Counted from the stretch's first letter, positions 48,889 to 61,031 are shown. The stretch is 64,000 bases of DNA from Perca fluviatilis (GCF_010015445.1 NC_053128.1:13792684-13856683), one strand, 5' to 3'. The notes: generated by a model not told the origin, from the sequence alone. Numbers and translations: made by a program.

Positions 48889-50924
48889 GACAATGTGAAC
48901 AGTATCAAACACCGCCAGGCTCAAGGTCTTCCTTTGAAAATCAAGATATAAGAGGAATTGCATCACACATACCCACAAATAACACAACCACAGATACATG
49001 TGCAAATACAAATGTGTATGTGCACATGCAGATGCCACCCCACATGCATATCCACCGCCAAGCACACATGCACATATTCAAGCTACAGTGGTTTTGTGAA
49101 TCTCATTTTCTCACTTCATAAATTTCTTTCTGTGAAGACGTTTTAAGAGCCGTCCCCAATAAAAGTCTATGATTCATGAGAGGGGTCAAGTAAATCCCAC
49201 GGAGGTGAGCCAGGTAGCCTGTAAAACTTCAATACACATTCTCATTTTCTTTTCACGCTCCAGACCACCCTAAAGTCAGTGGCTCCACCTACTCCCAAGA
49301 TCATTACTTCCATGCCATTCTCTTCACCTGTTTTTCCTCCATCTTGGTTCCTTTCCTTTGTCTATAGCCTTCATCGAGTGCCAGACAAAAAAAATAAAAA
49401 ATTGCACACCCTGATATCATTTTTTACATCTTAAAAGGGAATTCTGAATATACTGGAAACCATGGCTGCAAATGATGGCTAAATAAGGCCACAACCCACA
49501 GATATTCACTTGATAAAAATGATAAACGTACAAAATGTTCATTTCAAAAGCAGCTCCTTCCTTTTTAATTTAACTCTAACATCTCACCAGGTCTTTTTAC
49601 TTTTCCTTCCTTATTCCTGTTGTCATGCAATAGAGCAGGAAAACAATTTAGTCTCCTGACCCAGCAAGTAAAAACATTTTAAATGTATTATTTTAACCTC
49701 GGATTTTAACCACCCTTCCTTCAATCCCTTCTTTCCCTTCCTCCCACCCACCCCACCCCCCCCCTCCAATTCATCTCCAATTTACAGCAAATAGGCTGTT
49801 TACATTTTTTTATTTTACCCTCTAGTCCATCTCTTTCTATTATCTTTCCATTCTTCTGTTCCACCATCTCCCCCGTTACTTGACTCTAACACCTTTTCTC
49901 TGCCAGCAACAATCAGGTCGAACTCATGAGAAGATGAGTGAAGCCTTTTAAATTTGAGCATTATCCCTTTCCCCCTCTGTTCTCTCTCAGATGTGTCTCA
50001 GTTTGTCATGTTGACTGTCTTCCCTTGTTGCTTTCTTTATCTCCTCCACACAGTCTGTATTTTGCCTCTGTTTTATCATGTGTATGCATAAATAAAATAA
50101 CTTTAAATCTGCCTCCCTCCTTGTTTGTTGCCATTAGCCTCCTCCTCCCCTTCATTCCTCAAATCCAATTTCTGTCACCATCTTCACACACAGTAACAGC
50201 TAAGGAAATGCAATGTTAGTTTTCTTTAGTGAATGTTGTGTGCAAACGTCAAGGTATTAAAATTCAAACATCTCTATATTTACGGTCATATGAGGAAATT
50301 ATTATTGCCTTCATAGCACACAACACACTACATTAAAGTATGTGACAAAGAACAAAAAGCATGCCCATAGTATGTCATGCCATACAATTAATACTTACTT
50401 TAATAGATATAATCAAATAGTTTTAATAATAACAATGAGTGAAAGGACAATGTGTAATATCAAAGGGGTTGCTCGTAGTGACAAACCCTGTCTGCAAATT
50501 CCCTCAGCACTGCAGTGTTTTATCTTTCAGCTCACTGTTTTGTATTTTTTGGCAGAATTTATTTGGTTTTGTTCATCGTCATCACTCTTAAAGCGTCGTT
50601 TTCAGGTGCAGCAGGAAGCTGTTTTCACCAAAATTGCTCTTACAAGAGTGTACAGCTAGCAGCTCTGTGATACAGTACCCAGGCACAGTGGGGCTTTGAG
50701 CAAATGCTAACATCAGCATGCTGATGTGCATACAATCAGGGGTTAAAGTGGGCCGGAACTGTGTTGAATCTGATTGGCAGTTTAATACATCAGTGGCCAA
50801 CCTCAACCCAGCCAGGCAAAACAAACAACTTTTTTAAATGCTGAAATTATATCAAATATCCATTTCAGTGTTTCCCTTATACTCATTCTGCAAAGGGGCG
50901 CCGCTCTAAGTCAAATCATTTCCA
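48889..50924. other. No gene seen; pyrimidine-rich unique DNA
   Basis: C/T-rich runs at 49725-49770 and 49960-50180. GCTAACATCAGCATGCTGAT near 50706 is a scrap of the dispersed GCTAAC repeat. CAGGGGTTAAAGTGGGCC (50738) and CAGTGTTTCCCTTATAC (50866) look like isolated hAT-type left ends without partners. Confidence 0.45.
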
Positions 50925-51190
50925 ATTCCAAATTCAAATTCAAATTCAAATTCAAATTCAAATTCAAATTCAAATTCACATCATAACAGGAGTTGTCTCA
51001 GAACACTTTACAGATATAGTAGGTTTAGACACATCATTTACAAAGACCCAACATTTTCTCACAAGCAAGCATTTGGTGCGACAGTGGCGGGAAAAAACTT
51101 TTTTACAGGCAGAAACCACGGACAGACCCAGACTCTAGGTGGGCGGCCATCTGCCGCTGCCAGTTGGGACACAGAGATATTGATACAGAT
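50925..51190 (-). mobile_element. Retroposon 3' region with (AAATTC)n tail
   Basis: About eight AAATTC units (50929-50977) adjoin GAGTTGTCTCAGAACACTTT, GACAGTGGCGGGAAAAAACT and GGGCGGCCATCTGCCGCTGC, words of a common fish repeat. The tandem tail at the left suggests the element's 3' end faces left. Confidence 0.55.
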
Positions 51191-53136
51191 ATACTGAAAT
51201 ATGATTCATGATTATAGCAGCTGGCATGATGCACCGTGGCAATTATATCAATGAACGAGGCATCTGTCTTCGGTAAGTTCACATGTCAGTGATAACAGCA
51301 GGACAGTCTGCAGCACACTATGCCAACATTAAGTTCCAATGCTAGAAGAGTCGGACTGTGTGTTAGGGTGAAAAGTAAAGGGGTACTTCAGTAACTTGAT
51401 GAAGAGCATCCACCTGGCCTTTCACGCTAAAGACTGGAGTCCTATCTCAGACCTATAATTAATGTTGGATTTTTAACCTTAACTGCGCTTTATTTCCAAA
51501 ACCATAATGAAGCATTTTAAAAGCCTAACTTCAATGGAATTATGGTATTTAATTGAAAAAAAAAGTCATCATTAAATATAATCTGAGATTTTGCAGAGTT
51601 GCCCAACACTAATTTTTCTGTCGGGCATGTAGGTCGTATGAACCATAAAGCTCATCATCGTTTTAAAGAGCACACTCATGGCCAGAGAAGGAGAAGCCAC
51701 AAAAAAGAACTCAATTGATCAGGGTGCCTTAATCACTGACAACTGTCCATGTGGGTAGCTGTTGTGGTGTGCAGAAAATTTACAAAATGCAACCAGCAGA
51801 CTAGAGGTCACAGACATATCACATCAAGCAGGTAATGGCAGGAGACACTGGTCCTACTGACCCTAAGAATCATTGCAATCAAGTTTGCTCTTTTTATTAA
51901 TCAAGAGCTCAGAAATTGAGGGACTTATTTAAGTAGTTCAGTGCTAGTCGATTAGACTGAATAAATTGGCACTGCATAATTTTGCAGAATTAGACACCAA
52001 ATTATCACATTTACTCTCCTATCTTTCTCCGTCTTTTCTCTCCCTTGGTTTGCTTCCTCCCACAGGAATACATCCATTTAAACTTTTATCAGCATTTACT
52101 CCCTTACTTCAACCAAGTCTTTCTCTCTGCCATTCTTCCTCCCCTTTCACCTCCTCTCCATCTTTCCCCCCATTAATAATCAGTTTACAGTTTCAGCTGA
52201 TGGTGTAAGGCTGTTTAATGTTTCATCACTGCTCATATTCACTGCCTTAATATCCCATCCTCCCTCCATCCACGTCTCTAGTTCAATATTCTAGTATATT
52301 CAGTGGAGTTCCCCTTATTTCTACCACCTGCATCTCTTCACTTTCCACTCAATATTCATTCATCTTTCTGTTTTCGCGGGAGTTTAAACTGTTGAGCAGA
52401 TGGGATAGGGCTGTTAAATTTTTTATCACAGTGCCCTTCCTTCCCTACTTTCATCTCCTCCTTTATTGCCCTGCCTCCATCGCCCTTCAGCATGCTAACC
52501 CTCACAGATGCACACATACAGAGCAGGATAATTAGCTTAAACTCTGGGAGTAGTAATCATTGAAAAAGATAATATTTTATTATCACTTTCTGTTTTTTTC
52601 CACCTTGTTGTAACCATCCCATCCTTTCATGACTATCCTCAAAATCCTTTCCTCCCTGCTCTCTGTCCTCTCTGCTTGAATTTGATTGGGCCACAGTTAC
52701 CTTTGTCCCACTGCTTCCCTCTCCTCTCGTTCTCCACTATTCCTCCTCCTCCCCAATAGTGCCGAACAATCAGTTTAGAGCCTTGGTGATCAGTGGAACA
52801 GTTTAGGTTTTATTGTCCATCGGAATGAATCTGGTCGATACGGCTCGGCGTGGTGATGAAGCGGATAGCTGTGAGTCAGGGCTGAGTCCAAATCAATAAA
52901 TATCTAAACTTTATTATGCCTATAAAATGCGAGCATAGACACAGAGGTGGATTCACACCCGACCTTGTGCACACACAAACAGTGAACTTCATTCTCACTT
53001 ACACCCAAAGAAAAGATGGATGCACACACACAAAGATAAACAAAAATTGACAGTTATTGACACACATATTCACACAAATCTATAGCTGAATAGAGACATT
53101 GTCTGTTGTCAGGCTGCCTCCCAGATGTTTGTGTAA
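51191..53136. other. No gene seen; pyrimidine-rich blocks
   Basis: C/T-rich tracts at 52015-52175, 52245-52280 and 52430-52490 alternate with loosely similar GTTTAA…GGGCTGTT(A)AAT phrases (about 52180-52225 and 52378-52425), possibly an old degenerate duplication. No domains. Confidence 0.4.
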
Positions 53137-53138
53137 AG

Positions 53139-53140
<2 letters not shown>

Positions 53141-53200
<60 letters not shown>
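53141..53200. repeat. (GT)n microsatellite
   Basis: Thirty perfect GT units. Confidence 0.95.
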
Positions 53201-53204
<4 letters not shown>

Positions 53205-53731
53205 GTTTAACCATTTTCAATTGGAGGAGGTTTTAGAATTCAGCAAGAGAGTACAACAGCTGGGTGAAAAGGGACTGTGGCGGGAGAGGTAAAGGAGGGC
53301 AGAGGAGGTGTCGGATAACACTAGGAGAAAGCTGGATCAAAGTTTCTTCTTAAACAAGGCTGGCTCCGCTGGCAGCGCCACAATACTTACTTTCCAATCT
53401 GGGAACAATTACCCCTCGCTCGGTCTTTCCATCTTAATCTATTTGTTACGGTTTTTCAGGGATTCTCTCTTTTCGTCTGTCTCTCTTCTTCTTACCTGTC
53501 TAACCATCTCCGTCGGCCTTCCTTTTTTTCCCCTATAATTGTTGCTTTGTTGGCTTTTGTGAATCTCCCTCACCCTGTGTTTTTGTCTGGCCACATAACA
53601 GCCCCTCTGTGTCTGGGTGACTGCTCGGTATTCACTGCAACACATACTTTTCAACGTGATGAGTGTTACTGAATACAATGCATTCACTTACTGAAGAATG
53701 CTGTTTACTTGTGCTGTTTGAGCCTCAGAGA

Positions 53732-53787
<56 letters not shown>

Positions 53788-54333
53788 GTGTGGGTGTGTG
53801 TGTGTGTGTGTGTGTGCGTGTTTTTACAGTGTGTTGAGTGATGTACTGCGTGGAGTCAGAGAGATGCATGACCAGACACTTCTGTTATGACAGCTAGCAA
53901 TGAAAAACCACTTCTCGGCTTGCACCCTCTATTGACATCCCCTTCTTTTGCTATCCATTCTTGTGTCAAGCAGAACATTACTCACACTGAATACACTGTA
54001 GGAGAGTAGACTGTCATGGTGGCGTTAAGGACAATGATTAAGGCAGCAGTTCTGAACCCTTTTGGCTTGTGACATTTCACTTAAACTTTTATGTTTTCCA
54101 CCTATTAAATGTATATTATTAATGGTCTTGTTTCTTAACTGGTAATTGCTCTTTCACTCACCCTTCAGTTCTAAAAGCATTTATTTATTTATTTTAATAC
54201 TAAACTGTACATAAGAAACTGTGCCAACTACCATTCTTTATCCACAATTGTAAGAGCCTGGTTAATTAGAAGTCAAACTTGTGAACACTGTGAACACAGT
54301 GAAGTCTTTTTGTTGTTGTTTGTTTTAGAATAG
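53201..54333. other. No gene seen
   Basis: Unique-looking sequence around the two GT repeats. The 76-82 aa frames near 53308-53687 overlap on both strands with no motif. Confidence 0.45.
53735..53821. repeat. (GT)n microsatellite with GGGT interruptions
   Basis: GT run broken by GGTGGGT units. It accounts for a Val/Cys/Gly-rich frame on the plus strand. Confidence 0.95.
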
Positions 54334-54950
54334 AATACACTTTATTGTCCCTGAGGGGAAATTTGTCTTGGACATAGTGCTGCAATCTGTTGCTTCACAA
54401 CATTAACATGTAACAGAAAAAAACCTTCTAGAATCAACATAAACATAAGATCAACAAAGTGTCCTATGACACAAAAGAAGGACACACATGACAGCACAGA
54501 CAACACAACATCCTAAGAATTAACTGTAATAATTAAAGTGCGAAGTGCAAAAATTGCTGGTGTATGTATTGCACCCCTGCTCTGCTGTGCTAAGATTTAC
54601 TATTGGAGTGCAGCAGCTTGATGGACGTTGGGATAGACGATAACTTCAGTCTGTTTGTTTTACATCTGGGCACACAGAATCTTATTCCTGATGGCAGAAG
54701 TTTATATTCAGGAAAGAGAGGGTGTAGAGAGTCTGCAGTGATTATTTCCGCTTGTTTTCTAACAGCTTGCTTGTACAGGCTCTGTATGGACTTGTACTCT
54801 TTCCTACCTATTATCTTCATAGCTGTCTTGTGTGTGTTGACCAGCCTGCTTTTTAGCTGCACTGTTAAGTTGCCAAACCATGCTATGATTCCATATATTG
54901 TTGTCTTATATGTCATTGTTATGCTCAATGTAAGAGATGCTCCTGCTCAT
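54334..54950 (-). mobile_element. 5'-truncated LINE, 3' end
   Basis: The minus strand holds the C-terminal coding end, then a 3' untranslated part finishing in the complement of ACACTTTATTGTCCCTGAGG. The left edge AGAATAGAAT is the tandem-like tail. The right edge is approximate because the frame start near 54928 is not a true start codon. Confidence 0.75.
54590..54928 (-). pseudogene. LINE reverse transcriptase C-terminal remnant
   Basis: A 112-aa frame contains GIIAWFGNLTVQLKSRL, KTAMKIIGRKEY, IQSLYKQAVRKQAE and LLPSGIRFCVPRCKTNR…PTSIKLLHS, which matches the tail downstream of the RT domain in many fish LINE proteins (CR1/L2/Rex-like). The catalytic YADD part is absent, so it is only the last fifth or so of an ORF2 and cannot act alone. 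The overlapping 178-aa plus-strand frame is its shadow. Confidence 0.8.
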
Positions 54951-55134
54951 CACAGTCTGTACAACATACCATGCCTAACTGTTTGCTGTCATGCTATTGT
55001 TGATTATGTGTGTCATAAGAGCTGTCTCTCTTGTCTGTATAGTGCAGTTTGTATCCACATTTTGTTAATTTTATTTCCAATGCTTTTCATAGCGTCCAGC
55101 TACTCTGTAAGAATGTTTTCAGGCCAGGTGGCAC

Positions 55135-55430
55135 TCTGAGCGACATGCTAACACCAGCATGCTAACATGCTCATTGTAACAAATGTTTTCCACATTGTAT
55201 GTTTAGCATTTTAGCATGCTTACATTAACTAAATAGCACTACACAAAATACAAAAGAGGCTTACAGGAATGTCTATAGTTTTGTAGTCCTGGACATATTG
55301 GCATGAGATGAAAAGTCGGAGGATTGCTAAGTGATAACAATTGGTCCTAAGGGGGACATGAATGTGTGTACCAAATTGCATTACAATCATAGATAGTCAA
55401 GATATTTCGCTTTGGCAGAAATGTCAACCT
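55135..55430 (+). repeat. Dispersed fish repeat (GCTAAC… family)
   Basis: CATGCTAACACCAGCATGCT, TTTAGCATTTTAGCATGCTT, then GGGGGACATGAATGTGTGTA follow the same order as the copy at 36425-36776. It directly abuts the left end of the second palindrome. Confidence 0.6.
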
Positions 55431-55834
55431 GTTTGTGTATGGGATTAGTTTTGTGACTTTAATTCCAAGCAAAACTTCTCAAGTATCAAACAAAAAACAC
55501 TAACTCAAGCAAAAGAATTGTCACCTCAAAGGTAAAACTTAAAACATTTGTGTAGTTGTAAACTATTGGTCTTTTATTTGTTTGATATTATGTCCTTTTG
55601 TTTACAGTTCCCTCTGCTTCTTTCTCAATGATCAGTCTTTTGCTCTCTCCATCACGTTTGCAGTCATGCTCCCAGCTTTCTCGTTTGCGCTCCCTGACTT
55701 TTTGCTTGCGATTCTGACACAAACATCTCGCGTGGGTGGGTCTTACAGGGGTGCGTCCCCATTGGCTAATGAGTGTTAAGGGGAAAGTTTGAGTGACAGC
55801 TCAGCCTCAGTGCAGGTAAACTAACGTTAGAGAC

Positions 55835-56969
55835 TAGGGCTGAACGATTAATTGCATTTGCGATAATATCGCGATATGTTAAAACGCAATTTCCTAATCG
55901 CAAAGGCTGCGATTTGGTCACGTGACTCACAAGAGCAAATCAGTCCGCACTCCGTAGTCCGCAGAGAAAGCATCAACTTAGCACGCTAACGGTACGCCGT
56001 ACCTTGAGCAGATTTCTGTCATTCAAACAACTCTGAGTTGTAGTTTAAAACTTGTAAGGGTTTTATTCGGGCTCCAGTCCACACATGCAGTTAATGAATA
56101 CAGGCACGCAGAACTGAAGGCTCGGTTAGCAAAGCGATTAGCTCTGATTAGCGGTTAGCTCCGGTTAGCTCCATTATAAAGATATGGAGCGGAGGAGACT
56201 GCCGCGGAGAGGGGGAAACAACCAGACTCTGATAAATGACGTTTGGAGCTGTCACAGCAGCGGGGGCCACGGTGTTTCAACGGTTTTATTAGTACAGTTA
56301 GCTAATCCCACGGCAACACCTGCATGCTACTACTAACGTAACGATAGCCTCTCTGAGCTAGTGCAGCGTCATTGACGCTGTCATGCACACGGCACGCAAC
56401 TTCATGAGGGAGGGAGGGGCTGGAGGCAGCTCCTCTCTGTGCGCTGTTAAAGAAAATACACCGATGTATATATTTTACTTATTTAACTCTCTAGTAAAGT
56501 TCAAAGACAGTGTTTAAAAAATGCAATCCACATGTTTACATATGTCTATGTAAATAATAATTAAATAATCTAAATACTACTAAGTGTTGTAAAGCCACAT
56601 TTGTTTTTATATTTCTGCAATCTGCACTTTAGTGTGATTTATTTCTGACTTTCATATGAATGTTTCCACCAGGCTTGGTCAGTGCTCAATATACTACTGG
56701 GATTGAAGTAGTTAAATAAAAGAGGTCATTCATATAAATTCACGCATCACCTAATTTCACCATCACATATAGACCTGGCCTCCAGGAAAGAACAGCTTGT
56801 TTAATCTATCTAATCTTGTGAAGTTCATACTATACAATGATTTATTGCTAGTTTTTGTTGACTAATACAGAAGACAAAGAGCTTAAAAAATAATCGCATA
56901 TCGAATCACAATCGCAATATTTTTTAAATAAATCGCAATTAGATTATTTTCAAAAATCGTTCAGCCCTA
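55835..56969. mobile_element. hAT MITE (TAGGGCTGAACGAT ends) in the left arm only
   Basis: It starts TAGGGCTGAACGATTAAT and ends AAAAATCGTTCAGCCCTA. TTAGAGAC flanks it perfectly on both sides (55827-55834 and 56970-56977). Subterminal GCGATAATATCGCGATA palindromes are typical of this fish hAT family. At 1135 bp with no transposase frame it is non-autonomous. The opposite palindrome arm has a single TTAGAGAC (complement at 59645-59652), the empty site. Confidence 0.93.
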
Positions 56970-57297
56970 TTAGAGACTCAGAGTCTGGTCTGAAGAACAC
57001 ACATTCCACAGGGGATTCCTACAAGATTAATAAAGTGTAAGTATTATTAATATATATATTATCTGTGATCTACGTTGCAAGCATGGTTACTAGACATTTG
57101 TTGTTTTGTTGTATTAAGTTACTAGCTAGCTAGCTAGTAAAGCTTTTTTAAGTTAGCATTTAACGTTAGCTACACTGCAAACGTTATCTAAAAGCCACCG
57201 GCTACCTTACTGAGCTAATAATTTACCATGGGAATCATGTATTCTTCGTGAGGCCTTACTCAATGGAGCTGTATTAATTATCGTCTTCTCTCTGTAG

Positions 57298-57337
57298 AGA
57301 CCTGCAGGACCCGAGCAGAGCTACGATGCTCTCCCAG
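57298..57337 (+). other. Exon-like block with splice-type borders
   Basis: TTCTCTCTGTAG precedes and GTAACC follows a 40-bp block AGACCTGCAGGACCCGAGCA…CTCTCCCAG. It contains an ATG (57325). The mirrored block in the other arm (about 59264-59304) keeps the acceptor side but has lost one G at the donor. Transcription is not shown. Confidence 0.4.
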
Positions 57338-57957
57338 GTAACCTAAAGGTTAGTAACATAGCTATATTATGGTCTATTAGGAAAAATTATTATCCAGCTA
57401 ACTACTAATTGTTGTGGTTGCTATTGGCCTGATAATACACAATGCTAGGGTATTGGTTAAGTTGTACAATGTAGAAGCTGTGAATGTAATATATATATAT
57501 AGGGTTCAACACATACATTAGATAATGTTCCATCTCTACACACTGTTCTTTCTTTGCACTACCTTAAGATGGCAGATAACGGACGTATTTTTTGTATTTT
57601 TTAGCGCTGTAAATGTCAACAATATTTAGAATTAATGCATAGTGTTACTACTGTCCAAACTATGTACTTTAACTAACACACCAGGCCCTTGACAAATACT
57701 TTGCTTAGTGATCCTTATGGTTTGATGTGATGTGCATGTGTCCTGGTGGCTGGCCATATCTTACTTTACACATGTAGTCAACGTGGAGGTAGGAATCTAG
57801 AAAGTGTGATCAATAATATTCCAGAAATAAGTGTTCCAGTAGTGTTCAGAAAGCTAGAAAAATGTTTCTAGAGTGCAGGCTTTATTACAATTATTTATTA
57901 TTGAGCTAATTTCAAACACTTTTATCATCCAATAAGGTACTTCAAGCTTTACAATAA

Positions 57958-58380
57958 GAAGTCAAGGAAGTGAAGGACTACAGCCACATCCCAGCCCTTC
58001 AGAGAACTGTCCTGCAGAAAAGGATGTCGTCCAGACTGGAGCGGTGGGCCATCAGTGAGCTCAGGAGACCAGATGATCCCAGGCGTCCAAGAGTTGTGTG
58101 ATATTCCTGCACCACCCTCAGAAGTGTTGTTGCAGACACAAGTCAGCAGAGAAATACAGCTTGCCTTAGGTGAAACTGAATATGTGAAATATATACATAA
58201 CCCAATTACTCAGTATGTTTGTGTATTGTTGGTGATGAAAAACTGACCCTGACCTGTGATGTACTGCAAATAATGACTGACACTGAGTTCCAGCTTCTTC
58301 TACCACCGGAGCCCCAGCTAAATATGTTCAAATATCCATTATGTATGTGAAGTTTTATATTGGACTAAAAATAAAGCATT
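57958..58380 (+). other. Loop segment with short ORF and AATAAA signal
   Basis: From 57958 a frame reads EVKEVKDYSHIPALQRTVLQ, continuing KRMSSRLERWAISELRRPDD and ending RRPRVV with TGA at 58099-58101. A TAA lies immediately upstream (57955-57957), so the segment would need splicing to be translated. AATAAA at about 58368-58373 could serve polyadenylation. I do not recognise the peptide. It might be a captured host exon, a decayed transposon protein or chance. Confidence 0.35.
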
Positions 58381-58659
58381 ATAATAGTCTCAACCTTATT
58401 TCCTGTTTTATATAATGAACCAAACAGACAAGGGTGAATGTAAAAAATGTTTTTATATATTATGTGCATTTTAAAATATAATTACAGTAAGACAATGTAA
58501 ACACAAATTAAATTACAGGACAGTATACTGTAGTAGGATATATATTGCCATACAATGGACTAAGAAACTACAAGTACACCAATGAAAACTTAAGAAAAAA
58601 GGTTATTGTAAGTGTTAACTGAGTATCTGAGCAAAATATGATCAATACATACACTATTG

Positions 58660-58792
58660 GTCTATACCCTGGCTGTTTGAAGCCTTCGCACACAGTGTTT
58701 CCTCCACAGAGAGACCGAAGGCTCCTCTCCCTCTGCTGCTCCACGTCCTCCTGGTTGGTCTGCCTGCTGCCTGATGTGAGCTGTGATAGAAA
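58660..58792 (-). other. Loop segment, exon-like on the minus strand
   Basis: TTTCTATCACAG ends at about 58785 on the minus strand and is followed by an open, charged stretch reading LTSGSRQTNQEDVEQQRERS, then LRSLCGGNTVCEGFKQPG. Composition (Gln/Glu/Arg-rich) is unlike the surrounding AT-rich DNA. No donor site is convincing, and no family is recognised. Confidence 0.3.
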
Positions 58793-60059
58793 ATTATAAC
58801 AAAGTTTCTTACACAAATCAAATGGTAACAAAGTTCTTACTGATAACTGAGGCTTCCAAGGTTGTGTGATTTACAATTAAAATAACTTGCTTTTAAGTAG
58901 CCATTAGCAAATGTGTAGGCTTTAAAAACACTATGAACACTTTCCTTATGCTGACCTGCTTGCAAATGCAACAGAAGACATGTAATTAGAGTTAGAATAG
59001 GCAGTCTTTGTCATAACTAGGAAAGTACAGATGAGCACAAAACTATAAAGATGAACCAGTTAAGCAGTGCTAACGCTGCATTTGTACTGTACAGTATGTG
59101 TCGACCTCTACATTCATCTTACATTCACAGCTTCTACATTGTACAACTTAACCAATACCCTAGCATTGTGTATTATCAGGCCAATAGCAACCACAACAAT
59201 TAGTAGTTAGCTGGATAATAATTTTTCCTAATAGACCATAATATAGCTACGTTACTAACCTAAGGTTACTGGGAGAGCATCGTAGCTCTGCTCGGGTCCT
59301 GCAGGTCTCTACAGAGAGAAGACGATAATTAATACAGCTCCATTGAGTAAGGCCTATAAGAAAACATCGAAACATGGTAAATTATTAGCTCAGTAAGGTA
59401 GCCGGTGGCTAGCTACAGGTTTTAGATAACGTTAGCAGTAGCCTATAGCTAATGTTAAATGCTAACTTAAAAAGCTTTACTAGCTAGCTAGCTAGTCACT
59501 TAACACAACAAAACAACAAATGTCTAGTAACCATGCTTGCAACGTAGATCACAGATAATATATATATTAATAATACTTACACTTTATTAATCTTGTAGGA
59601 ATCGCTGGCTGGAGTGGCTTGTGTGTCTCCAGACCGCACCCTGAGTCTCTAACGCTTAGTTTACCTGCACTGAGGCTGAGCTGTCACCTCAAACTTTCCC
59701 CTTATCTCATTAGCCAATGGGGACGTAACCCTGTAAGACCCGCCACGCGTAGATGTTTGTGTCAGAATCGCAAGCAAAAAGTCAGGGGCGAAAACGGAAA
59801 GCTGGGAGCATGACTGCAAACGTGATGGAGAGAGCAAAAGACTGATCATTGAGAAAGAAGCAGAGGGAACTGTAAACAAAAGGACATAATATCAAACAAA
59901 TAAAAGACCAATAGTTTACAACTACACAAATGTTTTGTTTGCAAGTTTTAAGTTTTACCTTTGAGGTGACAGTTTTTTTGCTTGAGTTAGTGTTTTTTGT
60001 TTGATACTTGAGAAGTTTTGCTTGGAATTAAAGTCACAAAACTAATCCCATATTTGTGA

Positions 60060-60190
60060 TGCCTGAGGCAAAGTCAGGGGATCAACAAAGTCAGGAGGGT
60101 TCATCCTCTGGAGATCACAAATAGTTTTTCAAACTGTACCAAAGTGGTGTAAAAACGTCCCCAGAAGCATGTGGGCTGCCCACACATTGA
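60060..60190 (+). repeat. Fragment of the GCTAAC-family dispersed repeat
   Basis: GATGCCTGAGGCAAAGTCAG and GGGTTCATCCTCTGGAGATC match the middle of the family. It begins immediately right of the second palindrome. Confidence 0.55.
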
Positions 60191-60835
60191 TTGACTAAGT
60201 TCCAAGACTCACTCAGCTGTTTAGGACAGGAATCGACCATGGGTGATGTATTGATCATATGGCTTCTACAGATACAGTTCATTTCATTTCTATGCTCACT
60301 GTCTGAAATTAAATATCTCCAAATAGCGTTGGAAATTATCAGTAAACATGTTGCCTTTCATTGCACACGATTTAACTCCCCAATCCATCTAACATGGCCG
60401 AAGTAAAGCTTCATAAGTTCTTGTGCTCCAAAACAAGTGAGTACAGACATTACCGATACACAACACACACTAACATGCTTACACACAAACAAACACACAG
60501 AGCACCAGGGTCATCGGAGCGGATTAGTCACACATGGCAAATAAGAACAGAGTGATGGAAGATAGGGAGTGAAGAGAATGGGAAGCGGATGGAAGGGGGG
60601 CATGAAATGGAGATAAAGATGGCACAGGGAATAGAGACCGAGACATGGGGGAAGATTGGGAAAGAGTGGTCTGTTGGATGACCTGTCGATGTTTGAAAAA
60701 CAGAGAAAGTCAGAAAAAGAAGAACATGACCAGAAGCATCCCCATTATTTCAGACATGCATCTGTGACACAAAAAGAGCATGAATGTGAAAAAGAAATAT
60801 CTATGAAACAACAGCATCATCTATAACTGTTACCT

Positions 60836-60873
60836 GTGTGTGTGTGTGCATGCATGCGTGCATGCGTACGTGC

Positions 60874-60911
<38 letters not shown>

Positions 60912-60912
60912 A
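60836..60912. repeat. (TG)n microsatellite with GCATGCGTGCATGC interruptions
   Basis: TG runs either side of alternating purine-pyrimidine GCATGCGT sequence. Confidence 0.93.
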
Positions 60913-61028
60913 TGCAATAGGTTGAACATTGGGTGATGATGTATTCTAGTGGCAAAACCTTTGTTTAATGATGCCTTCAGGCAGTTCACGACAGGTTAGG
61001 GAACGCACTCAAAATGCAATAGTACTTT

Positions 61029-61031
<3 letters not shown>

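Larger units (their letters stand above)
55439..60051. mobile_element. Second giant foldback element with exon-like content
   Basis: ATGGGATTAGTTTTGTGACT at the left is the complement of the right end AGTCACAAAACTAATCCCAT. The arms pair continuously: 55439-55834 with about 59645-60051, and 56978-57495 with about 59112-59644, the left arm being split by a hAT MITE. The loop is about 57496-59111. The flanks GTTTGTGT and ATTTGTGA share TTTGTG, a possible partly decayed 8-bp duplication. No transposase domain is seen. Conserved words across arms include TTGCTTGCGATTCTGACACA and the exon-like block at 57298-57337. Superfamily unknown. An assembly artefact is unlikely because the arms differ by many scattered substitutions. 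Confidence 0.75.

Noticed and set aside
50929..50977. Regular direct repeats as a CRISPR-like array
   Set aside because: The six-base units are contiguous with no spacers, and the context is a fish retroposon tail.
54050..54080. hAT start at CAGCAGTTCTGAACCC
   Set aside because: Resembles a family terminus, but there is no second end or flank duplication.
54603..55139. 178-aa plus-strand frame with hydrophobic segments
   Set aside because: It is antisense to the LINE reverse transcriptase remnant on the minus strand and then runs into a dispersed repeat.
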